Shown piece by piece: positions 14,154 to 22,664 of a stretch of 30,837 nucleotides of DNA. The translations under genes and the position numbers were made by a program. How positions within the stretch are numbered: the first letter of the stretch is position 1; the number at the start of each line of letters is the position of its first letter. The stretch lies in the NCBI GenBank assembly GCA_007119345.1, contig SKPV01000021.1, positions 1 through 30,837 of the forward strand, read 5' to 3'. Below the pieces are notes generated by a model that worked only from the letters and a program-made list of their open reading frames with translations, did not search any database and was not told the origin of the DNA. This DNA comes from Halovivax sp. Its GTDB lineage: Archaea; Halobacteriota; Halobacteria; Halobacteriales; Natrialbaceae.

Positions 14154-15466
14154 TGTCGCTCGTCTCGGACGCGGACGGGTCGGCGGGCTCACGGGAGAAC
14201 GTGAAGCTGCGCCTCGAAAGCGTCGACAAACACTTCACCGTCAATCAGGGCGTACTGGCTCGCATTCTCAGGGGCGAATCGTCGCAGTACGTCCACGCCG
14301 TCGACGACGTCAGCCTCGAGATCGCCGAGGGCGAGGCGTTCGGTCTCGCGGGCGAATCCGGCTGCGGGAAGACGACGCTCGGCAAGACGGCGATCAAGCT
14401 GCACGACCCGACCGGCGGGCGGATCGTCTTCGACGGCGAGGACATCACCGACTACAGCGGGCGCGACCTGAAGGCGTTCCGCCGCGAGGCCCAGGTCATC
14501 CAACAGAATCCCTACGATTCGATCAACCCCAGATTTACGGTCTACGAGTGGGTCGAGGAGCCGCTGATCGTCCACGGGATCGGCTCGAGCGAGGAACGCG
14601 ACGCCCGGGTCCTCCGAACCCTCGAGATGGCCGGTTTGAAGCCGGCGGAGGCCTACGCGAGGGAGTATCCGAGCGAGCTCAGCGGCGGCGAGCGCCAGCG
14701 CGTCGGGATCGCCCGGGCGCTGGTGCTGGAGCCGTCGTTCCTGCTGGCCGACGAGCCGGCGAGCATGCTGGACGTCTCCATCCGGGCGAGCATCCTCGAC
14801 GTGTTCGAGCGCCTCCAGGAGGATCTCGGACTGACGGCGCTGTACATCAGCCACGACCTCTCGCTGCTGAAACACATCTGCGACCGGATCGGGATCATGT
14901 ACCTCGGCCAGCTGGTCGAGGTCGGACCGGCCGACGAGATCATCGAGAACCCCCAGCATCCCTACACTCAGGCGCTGGTCTCGTCGGTTCCGCGGATCGA
15001 CCCGGAGGCCGAGCGCGAGCGCGTCGAACTGGTCGGGGAGGTGCCGGACGCCGTCGAGGTGCCGAGCGGCTGTCGGTTCCACCCGCGGTGCCCGAAGCAG
15101 GTCCCGCCGGAAGACGTGAACCTGGATCAGGAGGCCTGGCGGACGGTCGCCACCCTTCGCCACGACCTCCTGGCCGACGACCTGCGGACGTCCGCCGACG
15201 AGACCGATCCGGAACGGATCCGGCGAGCGTACGACGTGCCGGCGGAGCTCTCCGACCCGCGCGTCGACGACATCCTCGGGGACGCCCTCCGGGAGTCCGT
15301 CGCCGAGGACGACGGCGACGCGATCGAGCGGCTGCGAGCCGAACTCGAGAGTCCGTGCGAGCGAAAGCCGATCCCGACCTACGAGGCCACCGCCGTCCAG
15401 CGGGCGAAGTGCATCCTGCACGATCCGGACGGGCCGTACCGGGTCTCTGGTCCGGCGGAGGACTGA
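14153..15466 (+). CDS. dppF: Peptide ABC transporter ATPase (DppF type) with long C-terminal extension
   Basis: A 437-residue second ATPase of the importer. I chose the ATG at 14153, which overlaps the dppD stop as TGATG; the open frame extends upstream but only inside dppD. Walker A is GESGCGKTT, the signature is LSGGERQR, Walker B is LLADEPASMLD, and the switch region is YISHDLS. It is longer than the typical 320-340 residues of bacterial DppF. The end region starts normally (GCRFHPRCPKQ), but about 85 residues then separate that Cys pair from the last two Cys (SPCERK and RAKCILHDP). The insert is helical and charged, and could be a haloarchaeal regulatory addition. It is the last gene of the operon. 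Confidence 0.92.
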   Translation: MSLVSDADGSAGSRENVKLRLESVDKHFTVNQGVLARILRGESSQYVHAVDDVSLEIAEGEAFGLAGESGCGKTTLGKTAIKLHDPTGGRIVFDGEDITDYSGRDLKAFRREAQVIQQNPYDSINPRFTVYEWVEEPLIVHGIGSSEERDARVLRTLEMAGLKPAEAYAREYPSELSGGERQRVGIARALVLEPSFLLADEPASMLDVSIRASILDVFERLQEDLGLTALYISHDLSLLKHICDRIGIMYLGQLVEVGPADEIIENPQHPYTQALVSSVPRIDPEAERERVELVGEVPDAVEVPSGCRFHPRCPKQVPPEDVNLDQEAWRTVATLRHDLLADDLRTSADETDPERIRRAYDVPAELSDPRVDDILGDALRESVAEDDGDAIERLRAELESPCERKPIPTYEATAVQRAKCILHDPDGPYRVSGPAED

Positions 15467-15579
15467 TCGAACGACGGCCCGCCGATCTGCGACCGGCGGA
15501 GGACCGTTTATCAGACGTCCGTTCTCTCTGCGACCGTTCGGCCCGACGGCCCCATCCGCCCGTCTCGACGGACCGACCG

Positions 15580-15595
15580 CGGAGCGATCGCTCCG
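15580..15595. terminator. Perfect 16-bp palindrome downstream of the importer operon
   Basis: The sequence cggagcgatcgctccg is fully self-complementary and lies in the 204-bp spacer between the two convergent units dppF and the HalOD1 gene. It could mark transcript ends for both strands or be a protein-binding site. No T-run flanks it, so termination is only a suggestion. Confidence 0.3.
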
Positions 15596-15670
15596 AGCGT
15601 TGGGCTCGAACCGGCCTCCAGACTCCCCCTCGGGCGCCTCGAATCCGCCGAGGCGACGGCGCGCTCCGCC

Positions 15671-15952
15671 TCAATCGATCGCGGTCCCGCGCCGGCCGTC
15701 AGGGCCGTCGCGAACCGCGGAGGTCTCCCTCACGTCGACCGCACCGTCGGCGGCCACGGTGACCTCGTACCCGTTGTACGTAAACCGCACCCACCCGTCG
15801 GACGGTCGGTTCCCCGCGCTCGTCGGTTCGAAGAGGGCGTCGAGGGCCTCCGGATCGACGACGGCGTGTAGCGGCGGCGTGAGCTCCGCCGGATCGACCC
15901 CTTCGCGTGCTGCGACTTCGGTGACGATTCGTACCCCTAACTCCCCCGTCAT
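15671..15952 (-). CDS. HalOD1 output domain protein
   Basis: A 93-residue protein starting MTGELGVRIVTEVAAREGVD. It has the pattern of the HalOD1 domain: an N-terminal helix with VDPAELTPPLHAVVDPEALD, then a short connector and two or three beta strands (GWVRFTYNGYEVTVAADGAV). HalOD1 is an archaeal domain seen alone or fused to bacterio-opsin activator-type HTH proteins, and it is thought to be a signalling output or sensing module. I start at the ATG at 15952 because the frame upstream has no family-like sequence. The gene is alone on its strand between dppF and the rhomboid gene, and no partner regulator lies beside it. Confidence 0.8.
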   Translation of the reverse strand: MTGELGVRIVTEVAAREGVDPAELTPPLHAVVDPEALDALFEPTSAGNRPSDGWVRFTYNGYEVTVAADGAVDVRETSAVRDGPDGRRGTAID

Positions 15953-16192
15953 AGAGACACCGACATGCAGCCGCGATAAAAATCCCCGGCATCTGCCGTT
16001 GGGGGCGACCGGTGAACTATGCCGAAACGAATTACCACAAACCTCGATTGAAGCGCGATACCGTCCCTTGAAGCTCGAGTCGGCTCGACGACGGCAAGGT
16101 AATGGCTCGATACCAGAACGCCGTACCGGGTCGAACGCTCGTTCCATCGCGGTCGGCGAATCCGTTCGGCCCGCACGCGGGGCCGTCGTCGC

Positions 16193-18064
16193 TCACTCCC
16201 CGTCGGCGTACGTCTCGCGCTCGGCGATCTGGACGGACGTCTCGCCGGATTCGGCGACGAGGCGTTCGGTGTCGTCGATCGTTTCGACCCTGAACCGAAG
16301 GTCGTCGACGGCCGTTTCGTCTCCGTCGTCGGGGATCGACGCGGAACCGACCGGTTCGTCGTCTCGGGTGACCCGAACCTCGAAGTCCTCCTCGGTCGGG
16401 GCGACCGCGATCCGGTACTCGTCGATTACCGCGGCCGCCCGGACCGGCTCGGACGCGTACGACCGGCTCGTTTCGCCGTCGACCGTCAGGTCGACCGCGT
16501 AGGCGGTTTCGTTGCCGACGACCTCCCAGCCGGTGCGTTCGGCGCGGACGGTCTCGCGCCAGCCGATCCCGCCGACCGTCGCGGTCGCGTTCCCGTCGTG
16601 GGCGATGACGTCGGAACGCTCGCCGACGGTCCAGAGCTCGCGGTCGTCGCTGACGACGATCAGGCCGTCCTGGGTCGTCTCGTCGCCGTTCGGGAAGAGC
16701 AGGAGGGACTGGTCCGCCGTGGCGTTGCGCTCGTAGGTGACGGTGTAGTCGCCGGCCTCGACGCCCCCCGATCCGGGGACCTCGTCGCCGACGACGCTGA
16801 ACCCGTACGGAACGCCGACGAGCGCGACGAGCGCCGTGAGCGCGAGGAGCGCGAGGAGGGCGGCGCCGCGGCGGGTGATCGGGCCCGCGTGGACGCGCTC
16901 TGGTACCAAGGGCGGGAGGGCCGGGAGCGCGAGCAGCGCGGACAGTACCACCGCCACGGCCACGGCGAACGGCGCGGCGTCACCCGCCGCGAGCGCGGCG
17001 GCGAGTCCGAGCAGGAAGCCGAGGCCGACGAGGACGAGCCAGACGGCTGCGAGCGTCCGCCGCGACGGGGCTCGGGGCAGTATCGAGAGGGGACGCGGGA
17101 GCGGCCGCTCCTCGCCGGCGACGGCCGCGGCGATCACCACCGACAGCAGGAGGACGAACGTCACGCCGGCGCCCCGGTAGAGCACCCACGCGTCGTCGCC
17201 GGCCGACCAGGAGAGCAGCCACAGCGCCTGCACGAGGCCGACCGCCGCCACCGCGAGGAAGACGGTCTCGGCGCTCTGCCGGCGATCCCGCCGACGCACC
17301 AGCGCGATCGCGAGGACGACGCCGACGAGAAAGCCCAGCAGGTGGGCGTGGAATCCGATGCCCGCCCACCCCGGCGGCGCGGGCGCACCCGGGTCGATCG
17401 TCTCGCGGACGACCGGGTTGGCCAGGGCGTCGTACAGCGTCCCCAGGGCGGCCGTGGCCACGACGCCGGCGACGGCCGCCAGCGGGTACGTGACCAGTAC
17501 GAACCCGAAGATGGCGAACACCGCTCCCGAGAAGCCGAGCCCCGGTCCGAGCGAGAACAGCGCCGTGAGGACGGCGACGCCCAGCAGCGCGGCCGGGAAA
17601 ACCACCGCCGCGCGAATCCACGGATCGGCCAGCAATCCACCCGCCGCTTCGACCGGCTCCCCAGCGTCGTTCCGGGCGTCCCCGACCGTGCGGCTCCCGC
17701 CCGGGTAGTGACTCCAGGCGTACTCCGCGATCGGCGCGAAGACGATCGTCCCCAGCATGTTGGAGACGAGGTGATCCGGCCCGCCGTGGGCGACCCCTGC
17801 CGTCAACAGCCCCGTCGGGTAAAAGTACGACCAGGTGACGAACGGCTTGAACAGCGGCTCGCTCCAGTTGCGCGCTCCGTCCTGGACGACCAGGTAGAAC
17901 GCGACGACGATCCCGACGGTGACGAGCGTTCCCCAGGGAACCCCGTAGAGCAGCCGATCCTCGACCCGCGACCGCCACCGACCCGGTCCCGCCGCGTACC
18001 ACGCGTACCCGAGCGCGACGGCGAGGGCCAGGACGAGCGCGATCCGCGTCGGCGAGAGACCCAT
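16193..18064 (-). CDS. Rhomboid intramembrane serine protease with extra membrane helices and a C-terminal beta-rich domain
   Basis: A 623-residue membrane protease. The rhomboid core shows HLVSN (98-102), the nucleophile Ser179 in GFSG, and the base His241 in AHLLGFLVG, so the Ser-His dyad is intact. A Gly/Asp/Glu-rich loop of about 25 residues (SRTVGDARNDAGEPVEAAGG) separates the first core helices from the GFSG helix. After the core come about six more helices (residues of about 265-440), and then a 180-residue hydrophilic part rich in beta strands (TVTYERNATADQSLLLFPNG and on), probably outside the cell. The start is the ATG at 18064; an upstream extension has no family support. Haloarchaeal rhomboids of this long type are known, but the role of the tail is not. 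It is divergent from the amidase. Confidence 0.88.
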   Translation of the reverse strand: MGLSPTRIALVLALAVALGYAWYAAGPGRWRSRVEDRLLYGVPWGTLVTVGIVVAFYLVVQDGARNWSEPLFKPFVTWSYFYPTGLLTAGVAHGGPDHLVSNMLGTIVFAPIAEYAWSHYPGGSRTVGDARNDAGEPVEAAGGLLADPWIRAAVVFPAALLGVAVLTALFSLGPGLGFSGAVFAIFGFVLVTYPLAAVAGVVATAALGTLYDALANPVVRETIDPGAPAPPGWAGIGFHAHLLGFLVGVVLAIALVRRRDRRQSAETVFLAVAAVGLVQALWLLSWSAGDDAWVLYRGAGVTFVLLLSVVIAAAVAGEERPLPRPLSILPRAPSRRTLAAVWLVLVGLGFLLGLAAALAAGDAAPFAVAVAVVLSALLALPALPPLVPERVHAGPITRRGAALLALLALTALVALVGVPYGFSVVGDEVPGSGGVEAGDYTVTYERNATADQSLLLFPNGDETTQDGLIVVSDDRELWTVGERSDVIAHDGNATATVGGIGWRETVRAERTGWEVVGNETAYAVDLTVDGETSRSYASEPVRAAAVIDEYRIAVAPTEEDFEVRVTRDDEPVGSASIPDDGDETAVDDLRFRVETIDDTERLVAESGETSVQIAERETYADGE

Positions 18065-18222
18065 CGTCCGTACAGTACGACACCGAGCCCGTAACTGTTC
18101 GGTCTTTCCCGGTCGGGCGGCCCTCACGAGCGACGACGGCCGGGTGCTCCTCGTGGGTGTTCGATCGGACGCTCCTTCGGTCGGGTCGGATGCTACTTGT
18201 TGGACCGCTACGTGGCCAGACC

Positions 18223-19725
18223 ATGGACGAACGGTTCGACGTCGTCGAAGCCACGATCGGCGACGTCCACGAGGCGTATCGCAACGGTGCGCTCACCGCG
18301 GTCGAACTCGTCGAGCGCTACCGCCGCCGGATCGAGGCCCACGACGACGAGCTGAACGCGATCCTCGTCGACAACCCCGACGCCGACGAGCGCGCGGCGG
18401 CGCTCGACGACGCGCTCGCCGCCGACGGGGAGTTCGTCGGTCCGCTCCACGGGATCCCGGTGATCCTGAAGGACAATCAGGCGACCGCGGACCTGCCGAC
18501 GACGGCCGGCTCGGCCACGTTGGCCGATGCCGTCCCGCCCAGAGACGCGTCCGTCGTCGAGCGGCTCCGCGAGGCGGGCGCGATCGTTCTCGCGAAGGCG
18601 AACCTCCAGGAGTTCTCGTTCGGGGTCGACACCGTCAGCTCGCTCGGCGGGGAGACCCGAAACGCCTACGCGACCGATCGACGGCCCTCGGGGTCGAGCG
18701 GCGGCACGGCGACCGCCGTCGCGGCCAATCTGGGACTACTCGGTACGGGATCGGACACCTGCTCGTCGGTCCGCTCGCCGCCGGCGTTCGCCAGCCTCGT
18801 CGGGATTCGGCCGACGCGGGGACTCGTCAGCCGGACCGGGGTGGTCCCGCTGTGTGACACCCAGGACACGGTGGGACCGATCGCCCGGACGGTCGCCGAC
18901 GCGGCCAGGATGCTCGACGCCATGGTGGGCTACGATCCCGAGGATCCGATCAGCGCGCGGGGCGTCGGCCGGGTGCCCGAGGACGGCTACGCCGCGGGGC
19001 TCGCCGACGCCGACCTCTCGGACGCGCGGATCGGCGTCGTCCGCGACTTCTTCGGCCTCGCCGACGACTCGCTCGAGATGGCGGCGGGGGCGGCCGCCGT
19101 GACGCGGGCGATCGACGAGGCCGTCGCGGAGCTGCGAGCGGCCGGGGCGACCGTCGTCGATCCGGTGTCGGTCGTCGATCCCGACCGACTGGCCGACGCC
19201 AGGGTACTGCACCTCGAGTTCAAGCGCGACCTGGAGCGCTACCTGGCGGAGTGGGCCCCCGACGTGGCACACGAGACGATGGCCGAGCTCCTCGAGACCG
19301 GGGAGATCCACCCCTGGATCGAAGCGCGCATGGACGGGGCGGCCATCCTCGACGTCGACGTCGACGGCCTCGCGGAGAACCGCGAGTACCTCCGACGCCT
19401 CGAGCGTCGCCGCGAACTCCGGGACGACACGCTCGCCGCGATGGCGGACGCCGACGTGGACGCGCTGGCCTATCCGCCGTCGACGGTCCCGCCCGTCGAA
19501 CTCCCCGACCGCCAGCCCTTCAGCGAGATGCGCTGCGAGCTGGCCGCCCACACCGGGCTCCCGGCGATCGTCGTCCCCGCCGGCTTCACGGCCGACGGAC
19601 TCCCGGTCGGCCTGGAACTGCTGGGCCGACCGTTCGCCGAGCGGGAATTGGTGGATATCGCGCACGTGTACGAGCGCGAAACCGCTCATCGGGAACCGCC
19701 GGACGGGTTCGGCTCGCTCGGGTAA
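18223..19725 (+). CDS. Amidase signature family enzyme
   Basis: A 500-residue cytoplasmic amide hydrolase. The amidase-signature triad is visible: Lys83 in GIPVILKDN, the SS pair at 158-159 in PSGSSGG, and the nucleophile Ser182. The usual Gly-Gly before the nucleophile (DTGGS) is replaced by Cys180-Ser181 (SDTCSSVRSP). In well-studied amidases those two glycines help form the oxyanion hole. It is not GatA: no gatB or gatC is adjacent, and the sequence after the core (ARVLHLEFKRDLERYLAEW) fits the general amidases. I chose the ATG at 18223, since the extension back to GTG 18157 is not family-like. The last codons and stop lie within a tandem repeat (19711-19875). Substrate unknown. Confidence 0.88.
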   Translation: MDERFDVVEATIGDVHEAYRNGALTAVELVERYRRRIEAHDDELNAILVDNPDADERAAALDDALAADGEFVGPLHGIPVILKDNQATADLPTTAGSATLADAVPPRDASVVERLREAGAIVLAKANLQEFSFGVDTVSSLGGETRNAYATDRRPSGSSGGTATAVAANLGLLGTGSDTCSSVRSPPAFASLVGIRPTRGLVSRTGVVPLCDTQDTVGPIARTVADAARMLDAMVGYDPEDPISARGVGRVPEDGYAAGLADADLSDARIGVVRDFFGLADDSLEMAAGAAAVTRAIDEAVAELRAAGATVVDPVSVVDPDRLADARVLHLEFKRDLERYLAEWAPDVAHETMAELLETGEIHPWIEARMDGAAILDVDVDGLAENREYLRRLERRRELRDDTLAAMADADVDALAYPPSTVPPVELPDRQPFSEMRCELAAHTGLPAIVVPAGFTADGLPVGLELLGRPFAERELVDIAHVYERETAHREPPDGFGSLG

Positions 19726-19875
19726 TCGCCGTCCGGAAGTGGTCGGAAAAGCTCGGCTCGCTCGGGTAATCGCCGTCCGGAAGTGGTCGGAAAAGTTCGG
19801 CGCGCTCACGTAATCGCCATCCGGAAGTGGTCGGACGGGTTCGGCCCGCTCACGTAATCGCCGCCGGGAACGGCC
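19711..19875. repeat. Tandem 44-bp repeat that includes the amidase stop codon
   Basis: Units start at 19711, 19755, 19799 and 19843 (the last partial), all with a 44-bp period. Each contains a gctcrsgtaatcgcc core, so each holds a copy of the TAA that ends the amidase. The first two units are almost identical, and the later ones differ by a few bases (gctcgctcggg becoming gcgcgctcacg). The array accounts for about half of the 318-bp spacer (19726-20043). The rest has no gene. Confidence 0.85.
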
Positions 19876-20012
19876 TACCCGGGAGTCGCCACTGCCGTGA
19901 GCCCGCCGACCGATTCCCTCCCTGTCGGCCGATTTCCGACGAATAAAAACGGTAAATCCTGGGTGAATTCTCGCACGACGTGAGGCGGTTCGGTCGCTCG
20001 GAGTGTGACAAG

Positions 20013-20043
20013 AGTTAAGGTGGTTCTACTCGCGTACGTACGC
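20013..20043 (+). promoter_or_regulatory. Promoter of the HdrD-like gene with a 12-bp palindrome at the start codon
   Basis: A TATA-like agttaagg (20013-20020) lies about 27 bp before the ATG, as for a leaderless gene. The perfect palindrome gcgtacgtacgc (20032-20043) ends at the base before the ATG. A protein bound there would cover the likely transcription start. Confidence 0.45.
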
Positions 20044-22233
20044 ATGCAAACTCCGTTGGAGGCGAGCGAGGCGACCAGGGAGACGTACTGGGGGATCACC
20101 TCCACCGAGTACGCCATCTTCTACCTCCTCACCACCATCACGCTGCTCGTCCTCGCGTTCGGGATCTACCGGCGGTTCGCCCGCTACGCCCGGGGTGACG
20201 ACGAGGATTTCCCCCGGCTGAACGAGCTCGGGGGCCGGATCGTGGCGGCGACGAAGATCGTCTTCTCGAACGAGAAGCAGTTCAACCGGGACCTCTACGG
20301 CGGGTTGATGCACGCGTTCATCATGTGGGGCTTCCTGACGCTGCTCATCGCGACGACGATCCTCTTCGTCGACGGCTACTTCTGGGAACTCGTCACCGGC
20401 GACTCCTTCTGGGTCGGCGACTTCTACCTCTCCTACCAGTTCATCGTCGACGCGATGGGGCTGCTGTTCGTCGTCGGCATCGGGATGGCGCTCTACCGGC
20501 GCTACTGGGTCGGCAACCGCCGGCTGTTCAGTCGCCACTCCTCGCTCGAGGACGACCTCTTCATCTGGACGCTCTTTTTCCTCGGCGTCGGCGGCTTCCT
20601 GCTCGAGGGGCTGCGGATCTACTCGATGGGGATCCCCGAGTTCGAGCGGGTGAGCTTCGTCGGCTACGCCATCGCGCTGGTGCTCGACGCGATGGCGCTG
20701 CCCGTCCTCGGTCCCGAGGAGGCGGGCCTGAACGGCGGCGGGCTGAACGCCGAGAACCTCCACTGGCTGGCCTGGTGGTCTCACTCCCTGCTCGCGTTCT
20801 TCTTCATCGCGTGGCTGCCCTACGCCAAGCCGTTCCACATGCTCTCCTCGTTCGCGAACGTGGTCACTCGCGACGAGAAGGCGGGTCGGCGTCTGCCCGG
20901 GGTCCCCGCGGACCTCGACGCGACCAACGCAGAGTCCATCGACGACTTCACCTGGAAGGAGATCCTCGACCAGGACGCCTGTACCAAGTGCGGGCGCTGT
21001 TCGGCGGTCTGCCCCGCGAAGGCGTCCGACCGTCCGCTCGACCCGCGGAACGTCATCTTGGACCTCAAGCAGTATCGCGAGGAGCTCGACGCCGGCGGCG
21101 AGGAGCGTCCGATCGTCGCCGACGGCGGCACCTCGGTCATCGACACCGAGACGATGGAGTCCTGCATGGCCTGCATGGCCTGCATGGACGCCTGCCCCGT
21201 CGAGATCGAGCACCTGAAGAGCTTCACGCGGCTCAACCGGCAGATGACCGACCAGGGCGACGTCCGCTCGAGCATGCAGGACGTCTTCCAGAACGTCATG
21301 CAGAACGGCAACACGTTCGGCGACTCGCCGCGCAACCGCGCCGGCTGGGCCGACGAGCTCGAGTTCGAGCTCGACGACGCCCGGGAGGAGGAAGTCGACT
21401 ACCTGTGGTACGTCGGCGATTACCCGAGCTACGACGAGCGCAACAAGCAGGTCGCCCGCTCGCTGGCGACCATCCTGCAGGCGGCCGACGTCAGCTTCGG
21501 GATCCTCTTCGAGGACGAGAAGTACGACGGCAACGACATCCGGCGCGTGGGTGAAGAGTTCCTCTACATCGAGCTCGCCGGCCACCACGTCGAGACCTGG
21601 GAGGACTGCGAGTTCGAGAAGATCGTCTGTACGGACCCGCACTCGTACAACACCTTCCTGAACGAGTACCCCGAGGTCGACTTCGAAGAGTTCGCCGACG
21701 ACCCGATGATGCCGTTCGAGTACGAGGACGCCTGGAATTCGGACGGGGAGATCGAGGTCCTCCACTGGACGCAGGCGATCGAAGCGCTCGTCACGGAGGG
21801 CAAACTCGACCTCCGCGGCGACGAGCTCGACTACACGGTCACCTACCACGACCCCTGCCACCTGGGCCGGTACAACGACGTGTACGAGGCGCCCCGGGAA
21901 CTCGTCCGGGCGACCGGCGCCGACCTCCACGAGATGCCGCGCAACCGCGCCGACTCGTTCTGCTGTGGGGGCGGTGGCGGCGGCCTCTGGATGGACTTCG
22001 AGGAAGAGCCCAAACCGAGCGAGGAGCGCCTGCGCGAGGCCCTGGAGGACACCGACGCGGGCGCCGCGGTCGAGAAGTTCGTCGTCGCCTGTCCGATGTG
22101 CATGACGATGTACGAGGACGGCCGCAAGACCGGCGGCTTCGAGGACGACATCGAGATCGTCGACGTCGCCGAGCTGCTGATCGAGGCGATCGGGAAGGCC
22201 GACGAGGCGGGCGTCGAGCTCGCGGCGGACTGA
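20044..22233 (+). CDS. Membrane-anchored HdrD-like Fe-S oxidoreductase (ETF:menaquinone oxidoreductase type)
   Basis: A 729-residue fusion. The first 290 residues have about six membrane helices like a NarI/DsrM cytochrome-b-type subunit, with conserved His in LMHAFIMWGFL and WWSHSLLAFFFIAWLPYAKPF, likely haem ligands. Two 4Fe-4S motifs follow, CTKCGRCSAVCP and CMACMACMDACP. Then comes a heterodisulfide-reductase-D-type part with CHLGRYN, SFCCGGGGGGLWMD and CPMCMTM, the CCG-type motifs that hold a noncubane cluster in HdrB/D. This layout is known for membrane proteins that take electrons from electron-transfer flavoprotein during fatty acid oxidation and reduce menaquinone. That role is inferred here, because no etf genes lie in the window. 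The start ATG 20044 follows a TATA-like box. An upstream in-frame start at 20005 is less likely. Confidence 0.85.
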   Translation: MQTPLEASEATRETYWGITSTEYAIFYLLTTITLLVLAFGIYRRFARYARGDDEDFPRLNELGGRIVAATKIVFSNEKQFNRDLYGGLMHAFIMWGFLTLLIATTILFVDGYFWELVTGDSFWVGDFYLSYQFIVDAMGLLFVVGIGMALYRRYWVGNRRLFSRHSSLEDDLFIWTLFFLGVGGFLLEGLRIYSMGIPEFERVSFVGYAIALVLDAMALPVLGPEEAGLNGGGLNAENLHWLAWWSHSLLAFFFIAWLPYAKPFHMLSSFANVVTRDEKAGRRLPGVPADLDATNAESIDDFTWKEILDQDACTKCGRCSAVCPAKASDRPLDPRNVILDLKQYREELDAGGEERPIVADGGTSVIDTETMESCMACMACMDACPVEIEHLKSFTRLNRQMTDQGDVRSSMQDVFQNVMQNGNTFGDSPRNRAGWADELEFELDDAREEEVDYLWYVGDYPSYDERNKQVARSLATILQAADVSFGILFEDEKYDGNDIRRVGEEFLYIELAGHHVETWEDCEFEKIVCTDPHSYNTFLNEYPEVDFEEFADDPMMPFEYEDAWNSDGEIEVLHWTQAIEALVTEGKLDLRGDELDYTVTYHDPCHLGRYNDVYEAPRELVRATGADLHEMPRNRADSFCCGGGGGGLWMDFEEEPKPSEERLREALEDTDAGAAVEKFVVACPMCMTMYEDGRKTGGFEDDIEIVDVAELLIEAIGKADEAGVELAAD

Positions 22234-22664
22234 TCAGACGGACGCGGGATCGACTCGTTCGACGATCCCGTCGAAGCCGTCGTCGAAGCTAAGGACCGCG
22301 TCGACGTCAGAGCGCTCGATGAGCGCGATCGTGCTCGCATCGGTGAAACTCAAGGACTGGTCGTCGTACCTCTCGAAAATCTCCTGCGTCTCTTCGAACA
22401 CGGATTCCGTCACGAACAGCATCTCGAATGCGGACGGAAACGGGTCGATGCCGCGAATTCGATCGCCCGTTCGCTTCGCGTCGTTGAACCGGCCCCTTCG
22501 CTGCCTGACGAGCGTCACGGCTTCGTCGTAAACGTACTCGCTGGTGAAGAGTCGCCCGTCCGACCCGGCACTCGCGGTCGCGAGCGCCTCGAGTGCGACC
22601 TCGTGACGTGGTGCGCTCTCGTCCTGATGAGCGTAAAAAACCCCGTGTCGATGAACAAGCTCAT
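22234..22664 (-). pseudogene. vapC: VapC-like PIN-domain toxin gene, frameshifted near the N-terminus
   Basis: The expected start ATG (22664) overlaps the antitoxin stop as ATGA and gives MSLFIDTG, holding the first catalytic Asp of a PIN ribonuclease. The rest of the protein, VFYAHQDESAPRHEVALEAL and onward to SFTDASTIALIERSDVDAVL and SFDDGFD, is in another frame. Adding one G in the gggg run of gacacggggttttttacg restores 143 continuous residues. PIN toxins cut RNA and are checked by their partner antitoxin. As written, the gene cannot make a full toxin, since a product in the second frame alone would lack the first Asp. Without the lesion it would be a normal-length VapC. A base-calling error in the homopolymer is possible. 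Confidence 0.75.
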
